Shown here: positions 1 through 7,408 of the stretch, piece after piece
Position numbering within the stretch: position 1 is the first letter of the stretch
Layout: every line of letters starts with the position of its first letter
Assembly (NCBI GenBank): GCA_029882675.1
Contig: JAOUKJ010000053.1
Span: 1-13,282, forward strand
Reading direction: 5' to 3'
DNA from: Cyclobacteriaceae bacterium
Lineage (GTDB): Bacteria > Bacteroidota > Bacteroidia > Cytophagales > Cyclobacteriaceae
Length of the DNA: 13,282 nt
Notes under the pieces: generated by a model
Database searches by the model: none
The model's input: the letters and a program-made list of their open reading frames with translations, nothing else
Told to the model about the DNA's origin: nothing
Position numbers and translations under genes: made by a program

Positions 1-2
1 GG

Positions 3-1151
3 CACCAATGGTTGGGCATCATCGTGGCGCTCCTGGCTGTGGCACTTTACCTGATAAATAGTTATCTCATTATAAAGCCCGCATGGAAAAAGGCTTACCT
101 TTCCCTTTTCAGCACGCTAATCATTCTTGTACTTCTTGCAGGCCATTGGGGAGGCTCCCTTACCCACGGAAAGGCTTACCTGACCGAATACCTGCCTGCT
201 CCTTTGCGCACTATCACAGGCATCGAGAAAAAAAATATTTTAACCGGGCTCAACCATCTTAATAGCATCGATAAGGCAGATATTTTCAATGATATGGTTC
301 AGCCTATATTAAATGACAAATGCATCTCCTGCCACAGTGAAAGTAAAACGAAAGGAGATCTCCAACTAAACACCGCTGCAAAACTATTTGAAGGGGGAGA
401 AAACGGGCCTGTCATAGAAAATGGGAATGCTGAAAAAAGCAATCTATTCCAACTTATTACCTTGCCGGAAGGTGACGAAGACCACATGCCACCCGAAGGG
501 AAACGACAACTCAACCATCGGGAAATTAACCTGCTGAAGTGGTGGATAAATATAGGTGCACCAACAGAGGGGATCATCGAATCATATGAAATGCCAGAAG
601 AAATCAGCACCCTCTTTGACGTATTGATCAGCGAAAACAAAAACCGAAACCCCGTGTATTCCATGGACTTTAAAATGGTGGATTTCGAAACGATAAACAA
701 AAAAAACCTTTCTGGCATTTCTGTACGCCAGATTGCCAAAAACACTAACTTACTGCAGGCAAAAATCCAAAACTTTGACCAAAGCCCCGGGGAGTTACTT
801 GCTCCGGTAAAAACCCAACTCGCATGGCTTGACCTTTCCAACTCAGCCTGCTCCGATAATGACTTGCAAGGCCTTGCAGACTATAGTAATATCACACGAC
901 TTTATCTGCAAAATACCGAAATCACCGATCTGGGACTGACCCATATCGCACAACTGCCCTACCTGGAATACCTGAATCTCTATGGCACAAATATAACCGA
1001 TCAAGGCCTGAAACAATTGGAACATTGCACTCATCTGCGCAAGCTTTACCTATGGAACACGGCAACAACTCCAGCCGGCCATACTGCACTTGAAAACCAA
1101 TTGCCCGAGGTACACATCATCACCGGCAACAAAATGATTATTGAAAAATAA
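3..1151 (+). CDS. Membrane-anchored c-type cytochrome with leucine-rich repeats (DUF2231 / PSCyt1 / LRR), 5' partial
   Basis: The reading frame is open to the left edge (visible start HQWLG), so the true start and probably the first membrane helices lie outside the window; the in-frame TTG at 12 is unlikely to be the start. Two hydrophobic helices are visible (about nt 12-75 and 99-145), followed by the GGSLTHG motif typical of the DUF2231-like membrane part of such proteins. A heme-binding CISCH motif follows at nt 321-335, in the style of the planctomycete-type cytochrome c domain (PF07635), with a likely distal Met in HMPPEG (Met codon 486-488). The last third (about nt 813-1125) holds leucine-rich repeats such as LYLQNTEITDLGL and LNLYGTNITDQGL. 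It is probably an inner-membrane protein with its heme and repeats in the periplasm, for electron transfer or sensing. The partner is unknown. Family architecture is confident; function is not. Confidence 0.85.
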   Translation, partial: HQWLGIIVALLAVALYLINSYLIIKPAWKKAYLSLFSTLIILVLLAGHWGGSLTHGKAYLTEYLPAPLRTITGIEKKNILTGLNHLNSIDKADIFNDMVQPILNDKCISCHSESKTKGDLQLNTAAKLFEGGENGPVIENGNAEKSNLFQLITLPEGDEDHMPPEGKRQLNHREINLLKWWINIGAPTEGIIESYEMPEEISTLFDVLISENKNRNPVYSMDFKMVDFETINKKNLSGISVRQIAKNTNLLQAKIQNFDQSPGELLAPVKTQLAWLDLSNSACSDNDLQGLADYSNITRLYLQNTEITDLGLTHIAQLPYLEYLNLYGTNITDQGLKQLEHCTHLRKLYLWNTATTPAGHTALENQLPEVHIITGNKMIIEK

Positions 1152-1153
1152 AC

Positions 1154-1184
1154 GTTGAAAATTGGGCAGATCAGTTTAATTTTG
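1154..1184 (+). promoter_or_regulatory. Candidate Bacteroidota-type promoter for the O-acylation operon
   Basis: TAATTTTG at 1177-1184 fits the -7 consensus TAnnTTTG exactly. GTTG at 1154-1157 fits three of four bases of the -33 TTTG, with a 19-bp spacer after TTG. It lies immediately after the upstream stop codon and would give a 5' leader of roughly 300 nt. A second exact TAnnTTTG (TATTTTTG, 1256-1263) lacks a good -33 partner. Short AT-rich motifs occur by chance, so confidence is limited. Confidence 0.35.
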
Positions 1185-1377
1185 CAAGCAGAAGGTTACC
1201 CGTACAATAATTGGCGGTATTTATCGTAAATATATTCCATCCGACAACCCAACCCTATTTTTGCTGATGATGAATAAACTATAAATACGTTAAACAGTGT
1301 CCGTTCATAAAATCTGAACACTGGTGTTTTACGATTTGGTTTTCAAGGCCTTCGACCTCGAAAAATGATTGTTTTAA

Positions 1378-1412
1378 GGGTTTTTCCAACGCCGCTGGCA
1401 GCGGAAAAACCC
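1378..1412. terminator. Strong bulged stem-loop, possible terminator or leader structure
   Basis: GGGTTTTT (1378-1385) pairs with AAAAACCC (1405-1412). Inside this, CCGCT (1392-1396) pairs with AGCGG (1400-1404) around a GGC loop, with CCAACG (1386-1391) bulged on the left arm. It is GC-rich at the tip and stands out from the AT-rich surroundings. There is no clear T-tract after it on the plus strand, so it is not a textbook intrinsic terminator. It may end the cytochrome transcript or act in the operon leader. Confidence 0.35.
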
Positions 1413-1504
1413 AAACTGTTAATTTACAGACAAGCACTAAATAGCCTTTACAAGCTATAAATTATTTGTTTTATATAAAAAAAAGAATGATATTGGAACC
1501 CATA

Positions 1505-2956
1505 ATGACGACATACAAGGGTTTTTTACTATTTTTTGCCCTCTCTACATTGAGCTTATGTTCTTTTGGTCATCCGGAAGAAAAGGAGGAGGGGCCTTAC
1601 ACGCCGATTGATAGCTTGACCAAATGGTACAAGCCGGTATTGAAAAATTCCAAAAGAGATTTATCAAATTCGCCAGAACAGTTTTCGCAGGAAAAAGTGA
1701 CGCATTTGTTCAGGGAATTACACCTCTCACTGCACCTCGAGCTCAACGATCAAGTCATGGGTTATATACAACATTACCTGACTGGACAAAAAGAGAATAT
1801 CGAGATTGCCCTGGCTCTTGAAAGCATTCACTTAAAAACCATTCGTGAAATATTTGCGCACTATCAGTTACCAAAAGACCTCGCTTCACTTCCATTGGTG
1901 CTTTCCGGCATGCACAATCAGGCCATTAGTCCATATGGTGGCACAGGCCTCTGGAGCCTGAATTATTTTGTTGCCATTAAAAACAAATTAAAAGTTAATG
2001 AATTTACAGATGAGCGCAAAGACATTGAAAAAGCAACCCATGTAGCGGCCCAATACCTCAAATTGCTTTATGCGAAATATGGAAGCTGGAACCTGGCCAT
2101 CACCGCCTTCGCAAGTAGCCCGGCTGTAGTGAATAAAGCCATCAGCCGGTCAGGAAACCTGGTCAATTACTGGCAGGTCAGACCATTTCTCGACAATTAC
2201 AGCCAGCAGATCGTTCCATCTTTTTTCGCATCACTCTACCTGTCAAACTATTTCCCCGAACACGATTTGAATCCCCCCATTATCCGGACGGAAAATCAAC
2301 GTGAAATTTTCACCAATAGCGAAAAGGTGGCATTGGAGGTTTTGGCTAAGAAACTGGGCATTTCATCACAGCGAATTCTGATGATTAACCCAACATTCCG
2401 GGGCGACTATATCCCTCCGGCCAATGATGGGTTTGTTTTCTATATTCCCGCTGAATCAGATCCAAAAACAGCGGCCTTCCAAGAAGAGCTGTATGCAGAA
2501 ACACGCAAATTTGAAAAGCCTAAAAAACCAGTCCCACGATACAATGCCACCTCTTCTTACACAGCTCCCCCCATACCCGCAAATAGCAAAAAAGTAGTAT
2601 ATGTTGTACAGTCAGGGGACTTTCTTGGCAAAATAGCGGAGAAGCACCACGTAGGTGTTTCTCAGGTAAAACGCTGGAACAATATGCGTAGTGACCGGAT
2701 TAACATCGGACAAAAACTGACCATATATGTCCCGGAAGGTAAAACCGTTGCCCATACTTCCACGAATAAAAGCACTCCCAAACCTGTAGTGGTAAGCAGC
2801 CCGAAAAACCTAACCTACTATACCATCAAAGAGGGGGACACCCTTTGGAGTATTGCCAAAAACAACCCGGGCAATTCGATAGAAGGTATTCAGCAAATAA
2901 ACAACATCTCTGCGTCCATAAAACCAGGACAAGTGATAAAAATAGTAAGAAATTAA
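1505..2956 (+). CDS. MltD-like lytic transglycosylase homologue with LysM modules, catalytic Glu missing (probable pseudoenzyme)
   Basis: I chose ATG 1505 (483 aa) because it begins with a compact signal peptide (MTTYKGFLLFF...); ATG 1487 and TTG 1466 would add a tail before it. Residues 95-250 follow the MltD/SLT fold closely: LPKDLASLPLV (122-132), SPYGGTGLW (142-150), DERKD (169-173), AAQYLKLLY (181-189), YGSWNLAI (192-199). However, the catalytic Glu of the usual LPLxES motif is Leu133 (codon CTT at 1901). The GLWQFM-type motif reads GLWSLN, and the AYNAGPG-type motif reads AFASSPA. A degenerate LysM-like segment (about 265-315), a Pro/Ser/Lys-rich linker, and two clear LysM domains (364-409 and 437-481) follow. 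It should be exported and bind peptidoglycan, but probably does not cleave it. It opens a five-gene operon, 24 bp before the first SGNH gene, suggesting a scaffold or targeting role in envelope O-acylation. Confidence 0.85.
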   Translation: MTTYKGFLLFFALSTLSLCSFGHPEEKEEGPYTPIDSLTKWYKPVLKNSKRDLSNSPEQFSQEKVTHLFRELHLSLHLELNDQVMGYIQHYLTGQKENIEIALALESIHLKTIREIFAHYQLPKDLASLPLVLSGMHNQAISPYGGTGLWSLNYFVAIKNKLKVNEFTDERKDIEKATHVAAQYLKLLYAKYGSWNLAITAFASSPAVVNKAISRSGNLVNYWQVRPFLDNYSQQIVPSFFASLYLSNYFPEHDLNPPIIRTENQREIFTNSEKVALEVLAKKLGISSQRILMINPTFRGDYIPPANDGFVFYIPAESDPKTAAFQEELYAETRKFEKPKKPVPRYNATSSYTAPPIPANSKKVVYVVQSGDFLGKIAEKHHVGVSQVKRWNNMRSDRINIGQKLTIYVPEGKTVAHTSTNKSTPKPVVVSSPKNLTYYTIKEGDTLWSIAKNNPGNSIEGIQQINNISASIKPGQVIKIVRN

Positions 2957-2980
2957 AACCAAAAAGAAACAACAAAAGCA

Positions 2981-4444
2981 GTGAAGCCCGTTCAGGTTTT
3001 TCTATTTATGGTTACCCTTTTCCTGTGTCTGGGTGTAATCAGTCTCGTCTTTCCCCGTGAGGGCATTCGAGTAGGGGAAATTTATACCGTTGACTACCCC
3101 AGCCTTAAGGACTTGTTTGCACTGGACACTGTACAGGAAAAAGACTTTACATTTGTTTTCGAAAACGAATTTGACATCGACAGCCTGGAACTGGCAGCAA
3201 AAATAAAAAGAGACAGCACCCGGCAGGCACGAGCCAAAGACAGTATCCGGCAATGGCAGTTGAAATTGCACTATCCATCCGATGACAAGTCCCTCCTTCA
3301 CGCCTTGTTTCAGACACTGGAAAAAACAAATACCTCGGGGAAGACACGCATCATGCATTACGGTGACTCTCAAATCGAGGGGGATCGAATCACCGGCTAC
3401 CTCAGGCATAAGCTGCAAAATAAATTTGGAGGAAACGGGCCGGGATTGGTGGCCTCTGTCCCCCTGGTAAAAAGTGCCGGCATAAAACAAGCGTACTCAG
3501 ACAACTGGCAACGATACACCCTGTATGGCAAACAAGACAGCACCGTAACACACAACCGGTACGGGCCACTGGCGTCTTTTGGCCGGTTTACACCCATTAT
3601 TCCTGACAGCGTAAAAACAGATTCGCTTTTCACAGATACCACAACACATACCGGTTGGATTACCTTTGAACCTTCCGGAATTACTTACCCCAAAACCAGG
3701 CATTACGAGCGCATGAAATTACTCATGGGCAACATAGAAGCCCCATTAACCTTCCGTATATATTCTGCTGACAGTCTGTTGGAGGAAAAAATTATCCCAC
3801 CAAATGATGGACCCCTTTTGGCCATTGAGAGAGCTGTATCCGATCAACAACCGCTACGCCTCGAGTTTGAGAGCAAGACAAGTCCGGACGTATATGGCAT
3901 TAGCCTTGAGGGCAACAAGGGCATCATCGTTGACAACATAGCCATGCGTGGAAGCTCCGGCACTTTATTTCGCAAAATAAACCGAGCCCTGCTGGCTCAA
4001 TCATTTAACCAATTTGATATCAAACTGCTCATTCTTCAGTTTGGAGGAAATGTAATGCCCTATATTGATAATTTTAAAGAGTGTGAACAATACGGACGCT
4101 GGTTTGAATCACAACTGGTGCTCCTCAAAGGCATGATCCCGGACGTGGCTATTATTGTCATTGGCCCGTCTGATATGGGAACGTTTATTAACGGGGAATA
4201 TGAATCCTATGACCTTCTTGACGAAGTGAGAGATGCCCTGAAGGAGGCCACCTTTAATCAGGGTGGAGTATACTGGGATCTGCTGGAAGCGATGGGCGGC
4301 AAGGGTGCAATGAAAGCCTGGGTAGAGGCTAATCCTTCACTGGCAGCCAAAGATTACGTGCATTTCAACCACAGGGGAGCAGAGAAAGTGGCGCAAATGT
4401 TTTACAATGCCCTCATAGCGGATTATAATGCCTATAAGGATTGA
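2981..4444 (+). CDS. Exported SGNH/GDSL-fold acyltransferase or esterase (first of two)
   Basis: GTG 2981 (487 aa) gives a Lys after the start and one long N-terminal hydrophobic segment (about residues 5-24), a signal peptide or anchor; ATG 3008 is a weaker alternative that cuts into it. Block I is HYGDSQ with nucleophile Ser130. A block II-like RGSSG lies near 323-327, block III is FGGN with Asn357, and block V is DYVH with Asp458 and His461, so the catalytic set looks complete. Residues about 160-315 form an insert between blocks I and II that looks beta-rich, possibly a carbohydrate-binding module. SGNH proteins beside an MBOAT usually transfer or remove acyl groups on envelope glycans (PatB, AlgJ and AlgX are examples). 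Direction of reaction and substrate cannot be read here. The next gene starts 4 bp downstream. Confidence 0.8.
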   Translation: MKPVQVFLFMVTLFLCLGVISLVFPREGIRVGEIYTVDYPSLKDLFALDTVQEKDFTFVFENEFDIDSLELAAKIKRDSTRQARAKDSIRQWQLKLHYPSDDKSLLHALFQTLEKTNTSGKTRIMHYGDSQIEGDRITGYLRHKLQNKFGGNGPGLVASVPLVKSAGIKQAYSDNWQRYTLYGKQDSTVTHNRYGPLASFGRFTPIIPDSVKTDSLFTDTTTHTGWITFEPSGITYPKTRHYERMKLLMGNIEAPLTFRIYSADSLLEEKIIPPNDGPLLAIERAVSDQQPLRLEFESKTSPDVYGISLEGNKGIIVDNIAMRGSSGTLFRKINRALLAQSFNQFDIKLLILQFGGNVMPYIDNFKECEQYGRWFESQLVLLKGMIPDVAIIVIGPSDMGTFINGEYESYDLLDEVRDALKEATFNQGGVYWDLLEAMGGKGAMKAWVEANPSLAAKDYVHFNHRGAEKVAQMFYNALIADYNAYKD

Positions 4445-4448
4445 TTTT

Positions 4449-5684
4449 ATGAAAAGAAAAAAATGGCTGTTTACAATCTCATATATAATTTCATTGGTCT
4501 CATTTCAGGCTTCTGCCCAGGATTATCCACACGAAATTGACGAATACCCTTTTATCAAATACGAACTCAACAAACTCACCTTTTATGGTGACAGCTCCGG
4601 GTTTGAAAAACTTTTTAATAAGTTTGATAAGGTCGTTTACGATGGAACCGAACAGGTAGATATCATCCACATGGGGGGGTCGCATATTCAGGCCGGCGTA
4701 TTCTCAGCACAAATGAGAAAACACCTGCAAACCATCCAGCCCGGGTTACATTCTTACCGCGGTTTGATCTTTCCCTTCCGGATGGCCCGCACAAACAATC
4801 CTTCCAATTATGGCGTTCATTTCACCGGAAGTTGGGAAAGCTGCCGAAATGTAGAAAAGAAGAGAAGCTGTACCCTTGGACTTACAGGAATATCTGCAAC
4901 GACCTACACACCCAGCACTCGAATTACAGTGAGTTTTGATCAGGACTATATTCCCTATGATTATCAATCTGTAAAAGTATTCCATGATACCGACACGTCC
5001 TCTTTTACCGTTGTCCCCGGTGATTCTTCGCTACAGGTTGTTCCCTACCCTGAGCTTGGCTACACATTAGTCACCACCTCCATCCCGCAAGACTCACTTA
5101 CCCTTCATTTTGTTAAAACCAGCCCCTCGCAAAACCATTTTACACTATACGGACTGAAATTTGAAACCAAAGACCCGGGCTTTGCCTATCATGCCATAGG
5201 AATTAACGGGGCAAGCGTACCGAGCTATCTGCGCTGCAACCTCCTTCCCTTACACACGCAGGCTGTCGAGCCCGAGTTGATTATTTTCTCTATCGGAATC
5301 AACGATGCCTATACAACGAAATTTAGCCCTTCAATTTTTAAGCAAAACTACCGGGATCTAATTAAAATGATAAAATCTGTTTCACCGGATGTTTCCATTA
5401 TATTTACGACCAATAATGACAGCTACTACAAACGACGGTATACGAATAAAAACGGGGAAAAAGTAAAAGAAGCAATGATAGAACTGGCCAAAGAGCATAA
5501 TGCGGCAGTTTGGGATCTGTACACCATTATGGGGGGCTACAACTCCATTGCTACGTGGGAATCTTATGGCCTGGCTAAATATGATAAAATACACTTCACT
5601 TCACGTGGATATGTTTTAGCTGGTGACTTGTTTTTCTCGGCCCTGGTCAAAGCATATGAACAACATATCACTAAAAGTTATTAA
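4449..5684 (+). CDS. Exported SGNH/GDSL-fold acyltransferase or esterase (second of two)
   Basis: ATG 4449 (411 aa) is preferred over ATG 4428: it lies 4 bp after the previous stop and begins a classic signal peptide (MKRKKWLFTISYI..., likely cut after ASAQ at residue 24). Block I is HMGGSHIQ with Ser78, with Gly in place of the usual Asp before Ser. Block II is GINGAS (Gly254), block III SIGIND (Asn285), block V DKIH (Asp379, His382). Like its neighbour it has an insert between blocks I and II (about 105-245) and a WDL...MGG motif before the DxxH. The two proteins are probably diverged paralogues. It most likely acts in the periplasm on acyl groups supplied by the downstream MBOAT, either as the transferase or as an esterase opposing its partner. 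Confidence 0.8.
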   Translation: MKRKKWLFTISYIISLVSFQASAQDYPHEIDEYPFIKYELNKLTFYGDSSGFEKLFNKFDKVVYDGTEQVDIIHMGGSHIQAGVFSAQMRKHLQTIQPGLHSYRGLIFPFRMARTNNPSNYGVHFTGSWESCRNVEKKRSCTLGLTGISATTYTPSTRITVSFDQDYIPYDYQSVKVFHDTDTSSFTVVPGDSSLQVVPYPELGYTLVTTSIPQDSLTLHFVKTSPSQNHFTLYGLKFETKDPGFAYHAIGINGASVPSYLRCNLLPLHTQAVEPELIIFSIGINDAYTTKFSPSIFKQNYRDLIKMIKSVSPDVSIIFTTNNDSYYKRRYTNKNGEKVKEAMIELAKEHNAAVWDLYTIMGGYNSIATWESYGLAKYDKIHFTSRGYVLAGDLFFSALVKAYEQHITKSY

Positions 5685-5692
5685 TCCCTGTT

Positions 5693-7381
5693 GTGTTCGA
5701 GATTAACTCCATAGCTACTTACTTGCGAAAAGTCTTTCTGTTCAACAACGAAGACTACCTACAGCTGTTTTTCAACAGCCTGTATTTCTGGATATTTTTC
5801 GGACTGATGCTGGCTGGATATTCCATCATTTATAAGAAAAAAGGACTAAGAAATATTTACCTCTTTGTGATCAGTCTTTTTTTCTATTACAAAATATCAG
5901 GTTATTTTTTCTACCTTCTTATTTTTAGCACGCTTATCGACTATATTCTGGGCTTTGGCATATACCATTCCAGAAAGAAACTCATCAAAACCATTTTGGT
6001 TGTCTTAAGTATCACCACTAACCTGCTCGTGTTGGTCTACTTTAAATATGCCTGGTTCTTTACAGATTCGTTTAATGAAGTCTTTGGTACAGCTATTAAT
6101 CTGGATGGGCATCTTGGGCACTGGTTTAATGAGGCCAATGAAACCATGTATCCCCATGACCCGGCACGTTGGCTACCGCCCATTGGCATTAGTTTTTTCA
6201 CATTTCAGACCATCAGTTATTCCGTAGATATATACCGGGGTATGCTCAAACCTGTTAAAAACATACTTGATTTTGGGTTTTATGTTTCCTTTTTCCCCCA
6301 GTTGGTTATGGGGCCGATTGTCAGGGCTTCTCATTTCATTCCGCAGCTCTACAAGGATTATAAGCTCAAAAAATACGAATTTGGGCTGGCCCTGTACTGG
6401 ATCCTGAAAGGGCTGGCAAAAAAGGTAATCTTAGCCGACTTTATCGCATTTTATTTTATTGATACCGTATTTAGCGACCCCCTGCGCAACTCCGGGTTTG
6501 AGAACCTGATGGCCGTCACCGGGTATTCCATGCAGGTATATGCCGATTTTAGCGGATATACAGATATTGCCATCGGCATTGCACTGCTGCTTGGATTTCG
6601 CCTAAACACCAATTTCAATTCACCCTATAAAGCGAGAAATGTAGGTGAATTTTGGAAACGATGGCATATCTCACTCTCAACCTGGCTAAAAGACTACCTG
6701 TACATCCCGCTGGGGGGTAATCGCCGGGGTACAGCGGCAACTTACATTTCTATGATTGCAATCCTGTCCATTATTGTCCTCATCTCCGGATGGCCACCTC
6801 TGGCTTTTTATTTTGGTGGCGCGGTGCTGTTTTTAGGTATTCTGGCCAGGTATATACCTGCTGTCAAACGTAATATAGACACCAACATCAACCTGATGAT
6901 CACCATGTTGCTGGGCGGGCTGTGGCATGGTGCCAGCTGGAATTTTGTGATTTGGGGTGGGCTTAACGGCCTGGGACTTGTAGTTTATAAGTTTTGGCGA
7001 AAAATAAGTCCATGGGAGCGGTATAACAACATGGTCGTGAATGCCTGGAAGATACTGGTCACCTTTACTTTCATCACCTTTACGCGGATATTTTTCAGAT
7101 CTGAAAATATTGAAATCGCCAAAAATATGATGAGCCAGATATGGTATGATTTCAATGTAACCGTAGTGCCGGCCGTGGTGACTGCCAATTATCCGTTTTT
7201 CATTACACTAGCAGTAGGTTTTGTTTTGCATTGGCTACCCTATACCACCAAGGATAAGGTGAGAAATGCTTTTATTCGCTCACATGTAGCCTTTAAAATT
7301 ATTGCCTGCCTGATCATCATTATCATCGTATATCAATATATGAAAGGTGGAGTCCGATCATTTATTTATTTTCAATTTTAA
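5693..7381 (+). CDS. MBOAT-family membrane O-acyltransferase (AlgI/PatA-like)
   Basis: GTG 5693 lies 8 bp after the preceding stop; no suitable ATG lies near (next in-frame Met at residue 39, inside a membrane helix). The 562-aa protein is polytopic and carries AlgI-family hallmarks: PPIGISFFTFQTISY (162-176), FFPQLVMGPIVR (200-211), the RWHISLSTWLKDYLYIPLGG region (323-342) and GGLWHGASWNF (408-418) with the conserved catalytic His412. MBOATs of this type pass acyl groups, usually acetyl, across the inner membrane to periplasmic SGNH partners, which fits the two genes upstream. It is longer than AlgI/PatA-type proteins of about 450-500 aa as I recall them. Much of the excess is an insert of about 50 residues (346-398) with two hydrophobic segments between GGNRRG and the WHG motif. 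Family call is strong; acyl donor and glycan acceptor are unknown. Confidence 0.92.
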   Translation: MFEINSIATYLRKVFLFNNEDYLQLFFNSLYFWIFFGLMLAGYSIIYKKKGLRNIYLFVISLFFYYKISGYFFYLLIFSTLIDYILGFGIYHSRKKLIKTILVVLSITTNLLVLVYFKYAWFFTDSFNEVFGTAINLDGHLGHWFNEANETMYPHDPARWLPPIGISFFTFQTISYSVDIYRGMLKPVKNILDFGFYVSFFPQLVMGPIVRASHFIPQLYKDYKLKKYEFGLALYWILKGLAKKVILADFIAFYFIDTVFSDPLRNSGFENLMAVTGYSMQVYADFSGYTDIAIGIALLLGFRLNTNFNSPYKARNVGEFWKRWHISLSTWLKDYLYIPLGGNRRGTAATYISMIAILSIIVLISGWPPLAFYFGGAVLFLGILARYIPAVKRNIDTNINLMITMLLGGLWHGASWNFVIWGGLNGLGLVVYKFWRKISPWERYNNMVVNAWKILVTFTFITFTRIFFRSENIEIAKNMMSQIWYDFNVTVVPAVVTANYPFFITLAVGFVLHWLPYTTKDKVRNAFIRSHVAFKIIACLIIIIIVYQYMKGGVRSFIYFQF

Positions 7382-7408
7382 ATTAACCTTTACCTGTCGA
7401 TAAAAATT

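Larger units (their letters stand above)
1152..1504 (+). other. Non-coding leader region with possible stem-loops
   Basis: This stretch of about 350 bp between the cytochrome gene and the five-gene operon has no convincing coding sequence on either strand. It contains a promoter-like sequence near its left end and three possible hairpins. The first pairs GTTCA 1303-1307 with TGAAC 1315-1319, with outer CAGT 1295-1298 and ACTG 1320-1323. The second pairs 1340-1348 with 1356-1364 (8 bp plus one A/C mismatch, 7-nt loop). The third is the strong one at 1378-1412. It could be the 3' end of the upstream transcript, a structured 5' leader of the operon, or both. I match it to no known riboswitch or RNA family. 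Confidence 0.4.

Noticed and set aside
12..14. TTG at 12 as the start of the cytochrome gene
   Set aside because: The frame is open upstream to the edge with a sensible continuation (HQW before LGII), and part of the DUF2231 membrane region would be missing, so the gene is truncated by the window.
1152..1504. CRISPR, tRNA or insertion-sequence remnant in the intergenic region
   Set aside because: No direct repeats, no cloverleaf and no transposase fragment or paired terminal repeats were found; only local hairpins are present.
1901..1903. Sequencing error as the cause of the missing catalytic Glu
   Set aside because: CTT cannot arise from GAA or GAG by one substitution, the frame is intact, and two other active-site motifs are altered as well.
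4428..4448. ATG 4428 as start of the second SGNH gene, overlapping the first
   Set aside because: It would put MPIRIDF before a complete signal peptide; ATG 4449 gives a normal n-region (MKRKK) and a 4-bp gap.
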